NCBI GenBank assembly: GCA_951812925.1
Contig: OX638368.1
Span: 65,806,569 to 65,870,568 of the forward strand
Origin: Calliopum simillimum
Taxonomy: Eukaryota; Arthropoda; Insecta; Diptera; Lauxaniidae
Length of the DNA stretch: 64,000 nt
Direction of reading: 5' to 3'
Positions within the stretch are counted from its first letter, which is position 1, and every line of letters starts with the position of its first letter. Shown piece after piece: positions 21,426-33,057 of the stretch. Both the position numbers and the translations under genes were made by a program. Below the pieces are notes generated by a model, which had not been told where the DNA came from, searched no databases, and was given only the letters and a program-made list of their open reading frames with translations.

Positions 21426-22195
21426 CTATGATCAAAGCTATGTAATTGCAATCAAAATTTTGTAGCTATTTTGTAAGTGTGTAACTATTTTTACCATTAT
21501 CCTATTTTTTATTATAGGAGCACTGAGATGCAAAAAATACAAATTTAAAAATTTAAATATATTTTTTATTCCACACAAATCACAAAACAAATTTTCTTCC
21601 ACAATTGTGACATTTGTTTTTATTTCTGTGGCCGTAAGAAAAAACTGCTCAAGTCGAATTTTGATTAGAAAGCAAAGCGGTTTAAATTTTGTTATATATG
21701 AATAGAATTTATGTTGCTTTGATTTTTTATCGCATATCGACTTAAGCAGTTTTTGCTTGCTCAGAGTGCAACGATTTTTTGAAAATTTTAGAAAAGAATA
21801 TAAAATTTTGACAGCGTTCGCACGGTGCAGAAAAAGTGTAAAATTTTTTTGAGAAAAGAAAACGCTATTAGTCATTCATCAGTTGGCTAGAGAATGAGTT
21901 ATTATCTAAATTGCATACACCTATTTATTACCTTAGTTAAATCATAAGTATTGAAAAGTTTGTATTATGTAATACAAGTTCAAAAAAAAAATAAAAAATA
22001 TCCGCAATGAGTTTTATCGGAGAGTTACAGGTTAAGGTTCTGAGAACAAAGGAAATTGGTAAAGACCAGAAAAAGAATCGGTCCAAGCAGTGGCGGATCT
22101 AAGTAATTTGCCGCCCTAGGCACTTATTTTTATGCCCCCCCTTCAGATTTTTTTTGTAGTAAAAGAAAATTATAATAAATACTAATAAATAGGCT
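21426..22195. other. No gene recognised; possible LINE tail and unrelated AT-rich DNA
   Basis: A minus-strand ORF at 21438-21875 has no recognisable domain. A small inverted repeat (AACTGCTCAAGTCGA and TCGACTTAAGCAGTT) lies at about 21640-21755. CAGTGGCGGATCTAAG at 22089 resembles the end of a DNA transposon, but no partner end is visible. Confidence 0.4.
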
Positions 22196-22510
22196 ACATT
22201 ATAGCCCAGAAAAATTAGACGAATAAAGAGGTGCTGTGCAAAACAATTCGAAGTGGATGTTTTTCACCGGAATTGTCTTTATTTATGCATGATAAACAAA
22301 ATGTGAAAAGTCCATTGCGATGTCGTGTGCCCATAAAAATCGCTTAAATCAGTTTTTTGCAAATATCTCGCTAACGCTAATTTTTACAGAAAAATTCCTA
22401 CAAAAGTACGTCAAAAATGTTTTCGTACGACTTATAGTTTATGAGATCACCCAATTTAAAAAGTTGTGAACAGTTATGATAATAAATGCTGCGTATAAGT
22501 TCATATTGAA
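22196..22510 (+). repeat. Dispersed repeat, also at 52712-53080
   Basis: Shares CACCGGAATTGTCTT, CAGTTTTTTGCAAATATCTC, CAATTTAAAAAGTTGTG and GTATAAGTTCATATT in order with 52712-53080. Here only the left half is present; there it continues into a palindrome. Confidence 0.75.
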
Positions 22511-22796
22511 ATAGAGGTATTCACGATCTAGAGTTTATGATTGAGAGGCAATTTTCGTTCATCAAAACCCAGCAGAAAGTTTGATCATCCAAACATAGCT
22601 GTTTGGCACATTCCTTTCGTTGTTCGAATCATTCCATTGCCACATCAGAATACACTTTCCTTTTGTTCAGCGCTGGCCGCTCATCGTATCATTCCTTTGT
22701 TGCCTTCTACAAGAAGGTGCAATCGGAATAGTCGGGGATCGAGTATCTTCTTTTTGGCTATGGAAAACGAATGTGTGTCTTTGAATTTCTTTGCGA
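22511..22796. repeat. Degenerate edge of the minisatellite
   Basis: Fragments such as TTGTTGCCTTCTACAAGAAGG recall the adjacent 43-bp repeat in decayed form. No gene. Confidence 0.4.
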
Positions 22797-23095
22797 TAAA
22801 ACATCATTTTATGCCTTCCATTGGTAGGCTCAATCTGAACAAAACATAATTTTGTGCCTTCGATAGGAAAGCGCAGTATGAACAGAACATCATTTTGTGC
22901 CTTCGATGGGAAAGCGCAATTCGAACAGATCATCATTTTGTGCCTTCATTTGGAAGGCGCAATCTGAACAGAACATCATTTTCGATAGGAAGGCGTAGTA
23001 TTAACAGAACATTATTTTAGGCCTTCGATTGGAAGGCACAATCTGAACAGAATATCATTTTGTGCCTTCGATTGGAAGGCGCAATCTGAACAGCC
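22797..23095 (+). repeat. 43-bp minisatellite, about seven units
   Basis: Unit approximates AACAGAACATCATTTTGTGC followed by CTTCGATTGGAAGGCGCAATCTG. Units start about every 43 bases from 22797; one is shortened. It is followed by unrelated sequence from about 23100. Confidence 0.88.
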
Positions 23096-23240
23096 GCAAA
23101 TGAATAAAATACTTATGTTTTTAGAAAATTAAATTTATTTCCTCAAAACCAAATCAAAAATTAAGGTGAAAGTTTTAAAATTCAGTGGTTTAACAACATA
23201 GGTGCAAAATTTAATTAAATGTGTTTATGAGTATATGTAT

Positions 23241-24871
23241 TAGACTGACCCAAAAAAACTAAAGGTGTTCCGATCTTAGGTGCTCAGCACTCAAAATGTT
23301 CGGTAGGGTCTAAAAACTACGTATGTAAATTTTGGTAAAAAAATATTGAGATTTAGCACTCGCGCAAGCTCGATAAGTAGCGCTGCCTTGACCGTACGAG
23401 AATGGAGTTCTTTCAGCCCGTGGAAATTGATAAAAAAGGATTGGAACAATTTTTTTTTCTGTCCTACTTTATGTTTTCGAGGTCGCTGAAGACAATGGCA
23501 TTGCCAGTTTTTGGAAAAGATTCCAAGATTTCAAGATATTTAAGATATCTCTCGAAAAAAAAAAAAAAAATTGAGATTTTTGTTAGATTAAATTGCCATC
23601 AATCGTAAGAAAATTTTTCATTTTTTTTTCTCGGACACTAGTCTTGTAGCCTTGATTGTGACGAACAAAATGAGTGGTCGCACAATATTTTTTGACAAAA
23701 TCTTCTCGAGATATCGGCCACAGACTGAACCGCCGTCCTGCAGTATTATTGTTCATTACCAGTCACTGGCGATATCTGCTGATTTTACGCTATTTTCATT
23801 GATTTTTGAGATCCTACCTTGTACTTTCGACGTCGCTGGAGATGCGGGAACATTTATTTTCACGATAAAATGCAAGTGTTTTAGTACATTCAAGATATTC
23901 CTATGATAAATTTCCCTAGTGGGATTTTCAATGAAAAGCAGAACTAGCTCTAAAACCTCGACATAAATCTTCCGCGCATGATTCATCTGCAGCTAGTGAT
24001 TGATGACCATCGCGGTTTTCTTCTGGAAAGGTGCCAATGTATCCTAAATTTTTTTATCTTCTACTGAAAAATTTGGGAGATATTGGCACCTTTCCAGAAG
24101 AAAACCGCGATGGTCATCAATCACTAGCTCCAGATGAATCATGCGCGGAAAAATTATGCCGAGGTTTTAGAGCTAGTTCTGCTTTTCCTTGGAAATACCA
24201 CTAGGGAAATTTATCATAGGAATATCTTGAATGTGTTGAAACATTTGCATTTTATCGTGAAAATAAATGTTCCAGCTTCTCCAGCGACGTCGAAAGTACA
24301 AGGTAGGATCTCAAAAATCAATGAAAATAGCGTAAAATCGGCAGATATCCCTAGTAACCGGCAATACGGCAGGACGGCGGTTCAGTCTGTGGCCGATATC
24401 TCGAGAAGATTTTGTCAAAAGATATTGTGCGACCAGTCATTTTGTTCATCACAATCAAGGCTACAAGACTAGTGTCCGAGAAAAAAAAATAAAAAATTTT
24501 CCTACGATTAATGACAATTTAATCTAACAAAAATCTCAAATTTTTTTTTTTTTTTTTCGAGAGATATCTTAAATATCTTGAAATCTTGGAATCTTTTCCA
24601 AAAACTGGCAATGCCATTGTCTTCAGCGACCTCGAAAACATAAAATAGGAGAGAAAAAAAAATTGTTCCAATCCTTTTTTATCAATTTCCACGGGCTGAA
24701 AGAACCCCATTCTCGTACGGTCAAGGCAGCGCTACTTATCGAGCTTGCGCGAGTGCTAAATCTCAATATTTTTTTACCAAAATTTACATACGTAGTTTCT
24801 AGACCCTACCGAACATTTTGAGTGTTGAGCACCTAAGATCGGAACACCTTTAGTTTTTTTGGGTCAGTCTA
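23241..24871. mobile_element. Fold-back element FB3 with 8-bp target duplication
   Basis: Starts TAGACTGACCC at 23241 and ends GGGTCAGTCTA at 24871. Flanks are perfect direct repeats ATATGTAT (23233-23240 and 24872-24879). The two arms are about 800 bp each and meet near 24060, around GGTGCCAATGTATCC and GGAGATATTGGCACC. Mirrored ORFs (23402-23608 and 24519-24710) are products of the palindrome. The 8-bp duplication suggests hAT- or P-type integration. Confidence 0.9.
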
Positions 24872-25031
24872 ATATGTATGTGTCGAATTTAAGAACGCAA
24901 AAAAAAAAATAGAATTTACAAAGTACTTAATAATTAAAATAATAATGCAAAAAACATTGTCATTATTATTTATTCAATTTTGCTTTTTTCTTTTGCTCAT
25001 GCACTTTTTTATAATGCTTTGCTTTGTTGCT

Positions 25032-25445
25032 TTAAAAAGAAGTACGCACGTCCTTCACGTATGTTTCGAAGTCGTAGCCTTCTTTTCTTAATGCTTCTGA
25101 AATTGGAAATTGGATTGCTCATATACATTTTTTTGATAAACTTACGAAAAATTGCACTATTTAGCGCCGAATAATTCTTGAATGGCTTTTTACCATTTAC
25201 GCCATCATAATTGTAGTCCAGCAGTAACGATTTCGTAAACAGCCGGTGGAAATTTTTTGTAAGCCCATCTGGCGATACTATTTGTTTTATTATAGAAACA
25301 TAGGTTTCTGGGTTTGCAGAAACTTTCTGTTCGGCTTCAACTAGCTCCTCTTCTGAATTGATGGGAAAGGTTGGCTCCAGGTCGTGATTACGTTTTTTTG
25401 TAATTAACTGGTTAAGAGTAGCCTGAATTTTAGCCAGTTGTTGCT
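25032..25445 (-). CDS. DUF4806-domain protein, last two exons
   Basis: Exon a runs 25445-25146 after an acceptor (TTTTTTATTTTAG). A 49-base intron (25145-25097, GTAAGT...TTTCAG) follows. Exon b runs 25096-25032 to a TAA. The peptide reads EPTFPINSEEELVEAEQKV, then IIKQIVSPDGLTKNFHRLF, LLDYNYDGVNGKKPFKNY and, after the splice, RKEGYDFETYVKDVRTSF. The middle resembles DUF4806, a small domain common in insect and transposon-related DNA-binding proteins, of unknown role. The frame is open through both exons and both splice sites are good. Upstream exons are not identified. It may be a host gene with transposon-filled introns or a transposon-encoded protein. Confidence 0.68.
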
Positions 25446-25464
25446 CTAAAATAAAAAACGATAA

Positions 25465-25800
25465 ATTTCACTGTTCGACACAAAAAAAAAAAACATGAGA
25501 AAATCCAAAAAATTCTTAAAGTAGACGTTAAAAAATACCCGTGTCTCGTGGATTTTCTCCAGAACCTTACATATTTTTTAAATCGATTTTTGAAGTTTTT
25601 TTATCCACTGTACATGAAAAAACAAAATTACCGCATTCTTGCGTTAAATCGATGAATATAACTATCTAATCCTTACATCTGAGGTGTATCATGTGTTGAG
25701 CAAACTTATGCAGGATATTGCGGGGAATATTTTTGTATAAGATTTTAAACCTGTTTAACCCCCACATGGGGGCCATTTTTGCCCTTTTCTTCAAAAGTTA
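25465..25800. mobile_element. Truncated copy of fold-back family FB1
   Basis: Shares with 4540-4760 and 31040-31260, in order, ACATGAGAAAATCCAAAAAA, ATACCCGTGTCTCG, TAAATCGATGAAT and GGTGTATCATGTGTTGAG. Only part of one arm is present. It lies just upstream of the DUF4806 exon. Confidence 0.75.
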
Positions 25801-26350
25801 CAAAAATGACACCTATAACAGGGGAATACTGAGTCAGTATGTGCTACAGAAATATTTGCTATACAATTTCACTACTAGTTGCTGAACACTAAAAAAGCAA
25901 AATTTTATCCCGAAAACAAAAAAATCGTTGAAATCAGTAACAACTTCTAACAATCAATATTTTCCAAATTTCACCCCACTGTAAAACTCTAAAACTACAT
26001 TTTGGACAAAACACGTTCTCAGAAGATCATAACGAAATCACACAAGGATCATTTTCACACCTGTCCCCACGTGTTTTAAATAAAAAGTGCTTGCACCCAA
26101 AATGTTTTTTTGAGGAAATATGCGGAATGCCTCTAGGATCAAACATATATAGCTCTTTTTTCAAAGTGAATGGCACTTTTTCAAACCAGGGCCGAAAAAC
26201 CCATTTTTTAGCACTGTGCGCTATACTAAAACTAAAAAAAAAAAAGTTGACTAAAACGGATACAAAAAAAGAGTATGCAGAAAGTAACCTGCTTGTCCGT
26301 AGATTAAAAAACAGTAAACTGAAAAACCCTATAAAATATCATTTACGAGA
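25801..26350. other. No gene or repeat recognised
   Basis: AT-rich sequence. The ORF at 26091-26369 has no motif I recognise and overlaps the pogo-like element end. Confidence 0.4.
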
Positions 26351-26352
26351 TA

Positions 26353-27305
26353 CAGTCGACGTCCAGTAATACGAATGCTCCGTATTACGAATGTCCAATG
26401 ATACGAATGCAATATTTCTTCCACACGTGATTCTATAATACGAACAGCGGTAAATTTTACGGTTCGATAATACGAATGAGAATTTTTTCTTAGTAGGCTT
26501 TGCTCTTTTGCTAAGCATTAAATGCTTAGAATGCATGAAAGAATAAGTGGGAAATTTTTCGGAATTTTTAGAACGTTTTGAAATGCTTTTTTTTCGTAAA
26601 ATCTGAAAAAAAAAAGTTTGAGTTTTTGAAAGAAGTCTTTCTTAGAAATTTACAAAAACCACCAAAATCAATTTCGCGACCCTGTTTATTGACAAGAAAA
26701 ACCAGAGCAAAATCCTCGCGCATCGGTAATACAACAATGCCAAATTTTAGCCAAATCGGTCAAATCATGCTTTTTTAACTGGTACAATTGGCGTGTTTTA
26801 CTTTAAATTTCTTCTTTTAGTGGCGAAACTCATTAAATATTTTTTTTGGAAATTGAGATTAACAGTGTAGTATGTTTGGCTCAATTCTCAATTCTCAATA
26901 TTTTTTTGTTTTTATCAAAACATTGAGTATTCTTTAAAATGTGCAAATGCCTCGAAAATCACGTAAACTTGCAATAGTTGCCAAAATGTATACGAACTTT
27001 GTCAGTTTTACGATCTTTCGAGGCTTTTACACGTTTTGAGATACACCCTAATTGTGTTTTCCGTTTCCATAACATATTACTCAAAAAAAAAAAAATTCAT
27101 AAATTTGCTATTTTTTATAAAATTTTTTCGTAACCTGATGTTTTTCTCTCAAAACAAATATTCGGGTTAGTGAATTTTGTCTCTAAACCGACGATATGTC
27201 TCAATATAGAAGAAAAAGGACCAAAATTTCGTTGCGATAATACGAATTTTTCGATTTTACGAATAGGGCTGACATTATATAATTCGTATTATTGGACGTC
27301 GACTG
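26353..27305. mobile_element. Pogo-like non-autonomous element
   Basis: Left end CAGTCGACGTCCAGTAATAC at 26353; right end is the reverse complement with one mismatch, finishing at 27305. TA flanks both sides (26351-26352 and 27306-27307). Several further copies of AATACGAA lie within 120 bp of the left end and 70 bp of the right end, as expected for transposase-binding sites. CAGT ends with TA duplication fit pogo/Tigger-type elements. No transposase frame. Confidence 0.85.
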
Positions 27306-27710
27306 TATTGCGTTTTTCCTTAATTTTTTGTGCTTCTATTAAAAAATTGAATTTTTGCGTCCAAAAAAAATAATGATCAATATATAGAAACAAAAATAGT
27401 CAATTCTAATGTATTTTTTGATGCTAAATCCGAATCTGGTCTTAAAATTGCTCTTTTACTTCTGATTTTTGAGATATCCTAACCTAAAATTTTGGCATGC
27501 ACGGTTTTTTTACCACTTTTGAAGTTATATAACAGGAGCAGGTAATTGTTATCATAAAACTCGATAAAGTTTTAAAAAGTACTATTCCTTTTCTTCAAAA
27601 CTCATTTTGATTTATTTATAACGATATCTTTATTTTTCTCCGAAATATCCTAATCTGAAAAAAGTTCCAAAAATGAACAAAATACGAAATTTAAAATTTT
27701 TTTTGATGCA
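27306..27710. other. No gene recognised
   Basis: AT-rich DNA between the pogo-like element and the inverted arms at 27711. No recognisable coding sequence. Confidence 0.35.
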
Positions 27711-27978
27711 AATGAAAAGTTGCTTAAAATGATTTTGCTATTTAAGAATTGGAAATATTTTGGTAGGAACATGATGTCAGTGATATTTCATCATTCCTAA
27801 CATCTTTTCAGAAAGTTCGAAAACGTTTACTGTTATGAACGATACTTCGAATACATGGGGTTTTTCTATCGACCATCAGGTTGTGTTACATGAAATTGTA
27901 CATTGTTTCTTTCAATAACATTCTGTTACATATTACATACTTACATTGAAAATTCGATAGATAACGTAAAATCTCTAA

Positions 27979-28368
27979 GGGCCGGTTTCACAATGTACAG
28001 TTAAGATATTTTTAAACTAAAGTTTACTAACGGAAGCTATGGGTATAAACTTTCCGTTAAATTATTTGGATTTCAATAAATTCCATTTTTTAACTTATGG
28101 TTAAATATATATTGTGAATAAATAACAAATTTCCCCTAAAATGTTTTCAAAAAATGTAAACATTTCAAATTTTTTCATATGAACTTCAAAAAGTATTTGA
28201 ATTTATTTCAATCTGCCAGTTAACTTTTAACTGAAAAAATTGTGCCAGTTAAAGTTAGAGTTTATTTTCCGTCAGTTAATAAATAACTTCACATTGAGAA
28301 AACAATTTTATTCAAACTTACAGTTAAAGTTTCAGTTAAACGTTAACTGGACATTGTGAAAACGGCCC
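27979..28368. mobile_element. MITE with GGGCCG ends and TAA duplication
   Basis: Left GGGCCGGTTTCACAATGTAC, right inverted with minor differences (GACATTGTGAAAACGGCCC). TAA flanks both sides (27976-27978 and 28369-28371). A 3-bp TAA duplication fits PIF/Harbinger-type MITEs. Length 390 bp. Confidence 0.85.
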
Positions 28369-28599
28369 TAAATGAATTAAATACTTTAAAAAAATTTGAA
28401 AAAAAATTTTATTAATTCAATATTTCAAAAATAGTTATTATTATTATATTATAATAATTGTTTTCCCTCGCATACAAATGAAGACTGTTGTACTCACACA
28501 CCGCCCTCATTAAGCATTGGTTGAATCGGCTATTAGCTTTGGCTACTTTGTGTCTTTTCCATGTCAGCTCAAAATCGTAGTGTAGAGATTCTACACTAC

Positions 28600-29195
28600 A
28601 CTACACTGTTCGCTGAAAAATCCAAGACCACGGCCACTTTTTTCGCAATATTCTTGCACGTGAAATCTCATGGTGTGCACCTTAGGTGTCGTTGGTTTTT
28701 TCAAACTGTCATAACTTGCTCCAAATTTCTCAGTGCTTGATTTGCTCGTACTCGGTACCCGATAAATTTGCTTCCAGTGCATTTGCAATATTAGTCACAT
28801 TCATAGAAGAACGAATTGTATTAACTTTTTTGATTTTCGAAGGAGCCATTATTTTAACTGATTTCTCCGGGTCACCTGCTTTTTTTCCAATAAAATATTC
28901 ACGAACCAAAGAGCACAAAAAACAATATTTAAATCTTGTTGTGCAAATTACAAACTTCGAATAATCAGGAAGGTTAGCGATAATTTTTTCAAGCCTTTTG
29001 TCTTCTTTTTTTGGAAACTATACCTCTGTAGCAATGTGAACACACAACGGAAGGCAGGGCTTCATTTTCTAAATTGATCTAGACTATTTTCTCAATCTTT
29101 TTCTTGATAGAATTTTTAATTTCAACAATAAATTTTGGTTTTTTTAAACACAAAAGGCAAACTCGCTTTCGATTTGCTTCGTGAGATGCACTAGC
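28600..29195 (-). pseudogene. Decayed transposon-like protein with Cys-pair N-terminus
   Basis: Reading down the minus strand in pieces: RKRVCLLCLKK and LPSVVCSHCYRG (two Cys pairs, a possible zinc finger), ANLPDYSKFVICTTRF, CFLCSLVREYFIGKKAG, and, after frameshifts, KVHTMRFHVQEYC and RGLGFFSEQ. I recall this combination from uncharacterised transposon-like proteins of insects and cnidarians but cannot name the superfamily. Several stops and frameshifts make it a relic. Its position between inverted arms suggests it was the element's own gene. Confidence 0.5.
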
Positions 29196-29342
29196 ACTTA
29201 GTTTTTAACTTTAATTGATGGAACCATGTTTCCTCTTCACATTTAAAATTGCAACTGGTAAAAAATTTCACCAAAATCACATAGAAATAATAGGTCCCGT
29301 TAAATGGAGCAAGCATGCAAGCAACACAGTGGATACTACGTT

Positions 29343-29496
29343 GGACAAAGAACTTTAAGGTACAGAACTTTTTTTACCGGAATTCGTGAGAAATGAAACA
29401 TTCGGTCATGAGAAATACTGCAATTAAAAAACCCAAAATAAACTTAAGTATGCTATGAATTCCAGTAAAAAGAGTTCTTTATCTTAAAGTCCTTTG
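29343..29496. repeat. Small palindromic repeat
   Basis: GGACAAAGAACTTTAAGG at 29343 recurs inverted to 29496 with about 35-bp arms of moderate identity (sharing GGAATTC). Probably a small MITE. Confidence 0.55.
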
Positions 29497-29574
29497 ACTT
29501 TGGAAACATGTTTCTACCAAAATATTTCCAATTCTTAAATAGCAAAAACATTTTAAGCAACTTTTCATATATGA

Positions 29575-30476
29575 AGTGAGTATTTTATCTTTGTATTGAG
29601 TGAAACTTTTTGAGTTTTTATTCTCTATACAGAGTTTGTTCTCTGAGTAGAGGGAGGTAGATGGGCTTAAAAAATGGGTCAGCTAAGAGATTTTAGTAAA
29701 AATATGTGTTTTGAAAGACACTTAGTTTTGATACCCTACCTAATGAGACGCAAACCTATTTGGTGATATACTGTGCACAGCTAAAAATGTAGACGGTGGG
29801 TTAGTAACTAGGTATATACTTAACATAAGAGTTGGATAATACTTAAGTCTTACAGATCATGTTGAAATTAAGAACAAGTAATTCCATTGTCCATTGTTTT
29901 TGTTAAGTATATCATTTACCAATTTCCATTCTTTCTGATGTCACTTTTAATCTTATTGAATTCATGACAGTATCGTTATGCTATTTCTTTTTCTTTTTAA
30001 AACACTAATTTTTGATTTTCCTAAGTAATTCTGTGGACTTTTGACAAAACAACCTAACTCGAAATAAGACAATTTTCCAGGATTTTAATCATAAACATGA
30101 AACTTAAATACTCTTATTTTGGTAAAATCGCCATATCTCTATGACTTTTAGTTGCAGAGGTATAAAAATAACATATCTCGATGTTTTATTTCGAATTGCA
30201 TTTGACAAAACAACTTATCTCAAATAGGTTAAAAAAAATTCAAGCATTTGCAACAACAAAAAACTTTTACAAATGTTTTTCACAAAGCAACTTAAATCGA
30301 CGTAAGAAAATGGTGTTTTCTTCACAAAAAATCTTAAGTCGAGATTAGATACAAGTTAAATGGCAAAGAAAAAATTTGACAAAAGCACTTCTTCAAAATA
30401 AGTTACTTTTTCTATGGAAAGAAGCAGAATTTTTGAAATAAAAAATATTTCACAAAAACACCTTATTTCAATATTA
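29575..30476. repeat. AT-rich region with degenerate TTTGACAAAACAAC repeats
   Basis: No gene. Imperfect copies of a roughly 28-base motif (like TTTGACAAAACAACTTA plus TCGAAATAAG) begin near 30038, 30200, 30281, 30322, 30376 and 30449. About 36 bases including CTGTGGACTTTTGACAAAAC also occur inverted at about 32527-32562 inside the LINE fragment. Confidence 0.5.
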
Positions 30477-32222
30477 CACTAGTTTACAGCCAAAATTCCC
30501 AGCGAATGCCGTTACTCATTTTATATGGAAAATGGGCTGCTGATTCCGAAAATCGCATTTTTTTTTTTTATTTCGTGTCGTTTTCGAGATATCGGTCATT
30601 TTCGGTTTTTGGGCCAAAAAAAAAAGATAGTTCCATTAAAATACAAATATCTCAAGAACCAATGTTTGTATTTAGACGAAAAATATGTCATATTAAAGGT
30701 AATTAAATTACCTACAAATGATATGCACATCACTTTTTGGTTGGTTCATTAGTTTCGGTAAAATAAATTGATTTCTAAAAAAAAAAATTTTTTTTTTCGA
30801 AAAAATTAAGAAAAAATCAATTTCAACTTCAAATTTATACAAGAAGACATAACTTTTTTATAATATTTTTTTTTTGTATCATAGACTATATATTTGTGAA
30901 GAAAATAAAATATCATTTAAGAAAATCGATGGAAAAATGCAAAAGTTGTATACAATACATTGATAAGTTACCAAAATGCGTTTTTCCCTATTTTTCCGTT
31001 TTTTTGTAATAAACTGATCGAAAATTTGAAACTTTTTGTAAAAGAAATTAGAAAATCCAAAAAATTCTTAAAGAAGGCATTAAAAGGAAATATCCGTGCC
31101 TCGCCGTTTTTCTCTAGCACGTCAGATTTTTTTTTAATCGATTTTTGAAGTTTTTTAATCCACTGTACATGAAAAAACAGAAATAACGCATTCTTGTGTT
31201 AAATCGATGAATTTAACTATATGATCCTTACGTCTGAGGTGTATTATGTGTTCAGTAAACTTATGCAGGATACTGCGAGGAATATTTTTGTAGAAAATTT
31301 TAACCCTCTAAAACCCTCACATGTGGGTCATTTTGACCCCCACATGAAGGTCATTTTGACCTACATGTGGGGGTTTGAGAGGGTTAAAATTGTCTACAAA
31401 AATATTCCGCGTAGTATCCTTCATAAGTTTACTGAACACATAATACACCTCAGATGTAAGGATCTTATAGTTAAATTCATCGATTTAACACAAGAATGCG
31501 TTATTTCTGTTTTTTCATGTACAGTGGATTAAAAAACTTCAAAAATCGGTAAAAAAAAAATCTGACGTGCTAGAGAAAAACGGCGAGGCACGGGTATTTC
31601 CTTTTAATGCCTTCTTTAAGAATTTTTTGGATTTTCTAATTTCTTTTACAAAAAGTTTCAAATTTTCGAACAGTTTATTACAAAAAAACGGAAAAATAGG
31701 GAAAAACGCATTTTGGTAACTTATCAATGAATTGTATACAACTTTTGCATTTTTCCATCGATTTTCTTAAATAGTATTTTATTTGCCTAACAAATTTATA
31801 GACTATGATATAAAAATACAAAATGATTTTTAAAATTTTTTTTTCTTGTAAAAGTCTGCAGTTGATTTAGACATTTTTGTAATTTTTTCGGAAAAATATA
31901 CTCTTTTTTTCAGAAATCAATTTATTTCATCGAAACTAACAAACCAGCCAAAAAGTGACGTGAGTATCATTTGTAGGTAATTTAATTACCTTTAATATGA
32001 CATGTTATCTGTTTGAATACAAACATTGGTTCTTGAGATATTTGTATTTAAGTGGAACTATCTTTTTTTTTTGGTCCAAAAACCGAAAATGACCGATATC
32101 TCGAAAACGACACGAAATAAAAAAAAAAAAATGCGATTTTCGGAATCAGCAGCCCATTTTCCATATAAAATGAGTAACGGCATTCGCTGGGAAAAAAAAT
32201 TTTAATCATTTGTAAACTAGTG
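30477..32222. mobile_element. Long fold-back element FB1, copy 2 (opposite orientation)
   Basis: Starts CACTAGTTTACAGCC at 30477 and ends GTAAACTAGTG at 32222; TTA flanks both sides (30474-30476 and 32223-32225). Arms of about 850 bp. The loop near 31310-31390 has hairpins of ACATGTGGGTCATTTTGACC type. The GCGGCGAAGAAAATC block of copy 1 is absent. The tip with ACAGCC is on the left here and on the right in copy 1, so the copies are inverted relative to each other; TTA is the complement of the TAA found at copy 1. Confidence 0.9.
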
Positions 32223-32226
32223 TTAT

Positions 32227-32366
32227 TAGCCGTATTCACAATCTTGTTGCGTCGTAGCAAATGCAAAATTAATTGAAATTACAAAAACAAATTCTATTGA
32301 TTTTTCAAAAAAATTTTCAAATAATTTTGCATTTGCTACGATGCAATAAGATCGTGAATACGGCTA
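32227..32366. mobile_element. 140-bp palindromic MITE
   Basis: TAGCCGTATTCAC at 32227 and GTGAATACGGCTA ending at 32366. The 55-bp arms share GTAGCAAATGCAAAATTA. It sits directly against FB1 copy 2. Confidence 0.8.
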
Positions 32367-32439
32367 TTAAATTCTATTGAACTTGTAGCAAAAAAAGTTA
32401 ATGGAAAATATTTGTTTAGTATTCATTTATAATAAAAAA

Positions 32440-33049
32440 CTTTAACATTTGTTCCAATTCATACACAAAAAGAATTTAGAAGCATCAAAATTGTTTTTTG
32501 CTCTCCTGAAAAGTTGGCAAAATCGAGTTAGGTTGTTTTGTCAAAAGTCCACAGAATTCATTAGAAATTTCCCTACTTTATTCTTAACCATTGTTGAGCA
32601 ATCTTCGACATGCTTAGAAAGAGTATCAACAAATAACTTATATGCCTTAGAAGGGTCAGATTCATTATAAATCTTCGCCAAATCTTCAAAGCGAAGGGAA
32701 TTATTTAATATGTATTATGAAATCAGTCTTTGGCCGAAAAACAGGAACAGCACAACTAGTATCAACACAAGCAATACCATTATCTACACATAAACAAGTC
32801 ATACAATAATCTGTTATTTGGAAATCAATAACTGAGCTACGCAAGGACAAATTTTTAAAAGTTTGAAGACGAACGTAAATATGATCAATACACGATTCAG
32901 ATGTATTCGTCATTCTTGTAGGTTGATTTATACATGACTCCAAGCCATAGAAAGAGAGCAGAGAAAGGTGTTTATCAATGCTAGGTGAATTAATTAGTAT
33001 ATTTATGGAAAAAAATTTAACGGCGTTAAACGGCAAAACTCTTTGTTTA
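32440..33049 (-). pseudogene. LINE endonuclease fragment
   Basis: Minus-strand frame from about 33060 to 32700. It reads SLLSFYGLESCINQPTRMTN, SCIDHIYVR and SSVIDFQITDYCMT, the C-terminal motifs of the apurinic-type endonuclease of jockey/CR1 LINEs, which nicks target DNA. Further down comes KFLRFEDLAKIYNESDPSKA, the linker before the reverse transcriptase. The hAT MITE at 33058-33542 interrupts it. The catalytic N-terminal half is not recognised. Confidence 0.75.
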
Positions 33050-33057
33050 CTCAAGAG

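Larger units (their letters stand above)
27711..29572. mobile_element. Possible decayed transposon bounded by inverted arms
   Basis: The stretch at 27711-27773 (GAAAAGTTGCTTAAAATG, TTTAAGAATTGGAAATATTT) recurs inverted at 29507-29572 with few changes. Between the arms lie a protein relic on the minus strand (28600-29195), a MITE (27979-28368) and a small palindrome (29343-29496). True ends and target duplication are not resolved. Confidence 0.5.

Noticed and set aside
21438..21875. 145-codon minus-strand ORF as a gene
   Set aside because: No recognisable domain, AT-rich codon use, and it overlaps the LINE tail region.
23402..24710. Matching ORFs on opposite strands as a gene pair
   Set aside because: They are the two arms of one palindrome and mirror each other.
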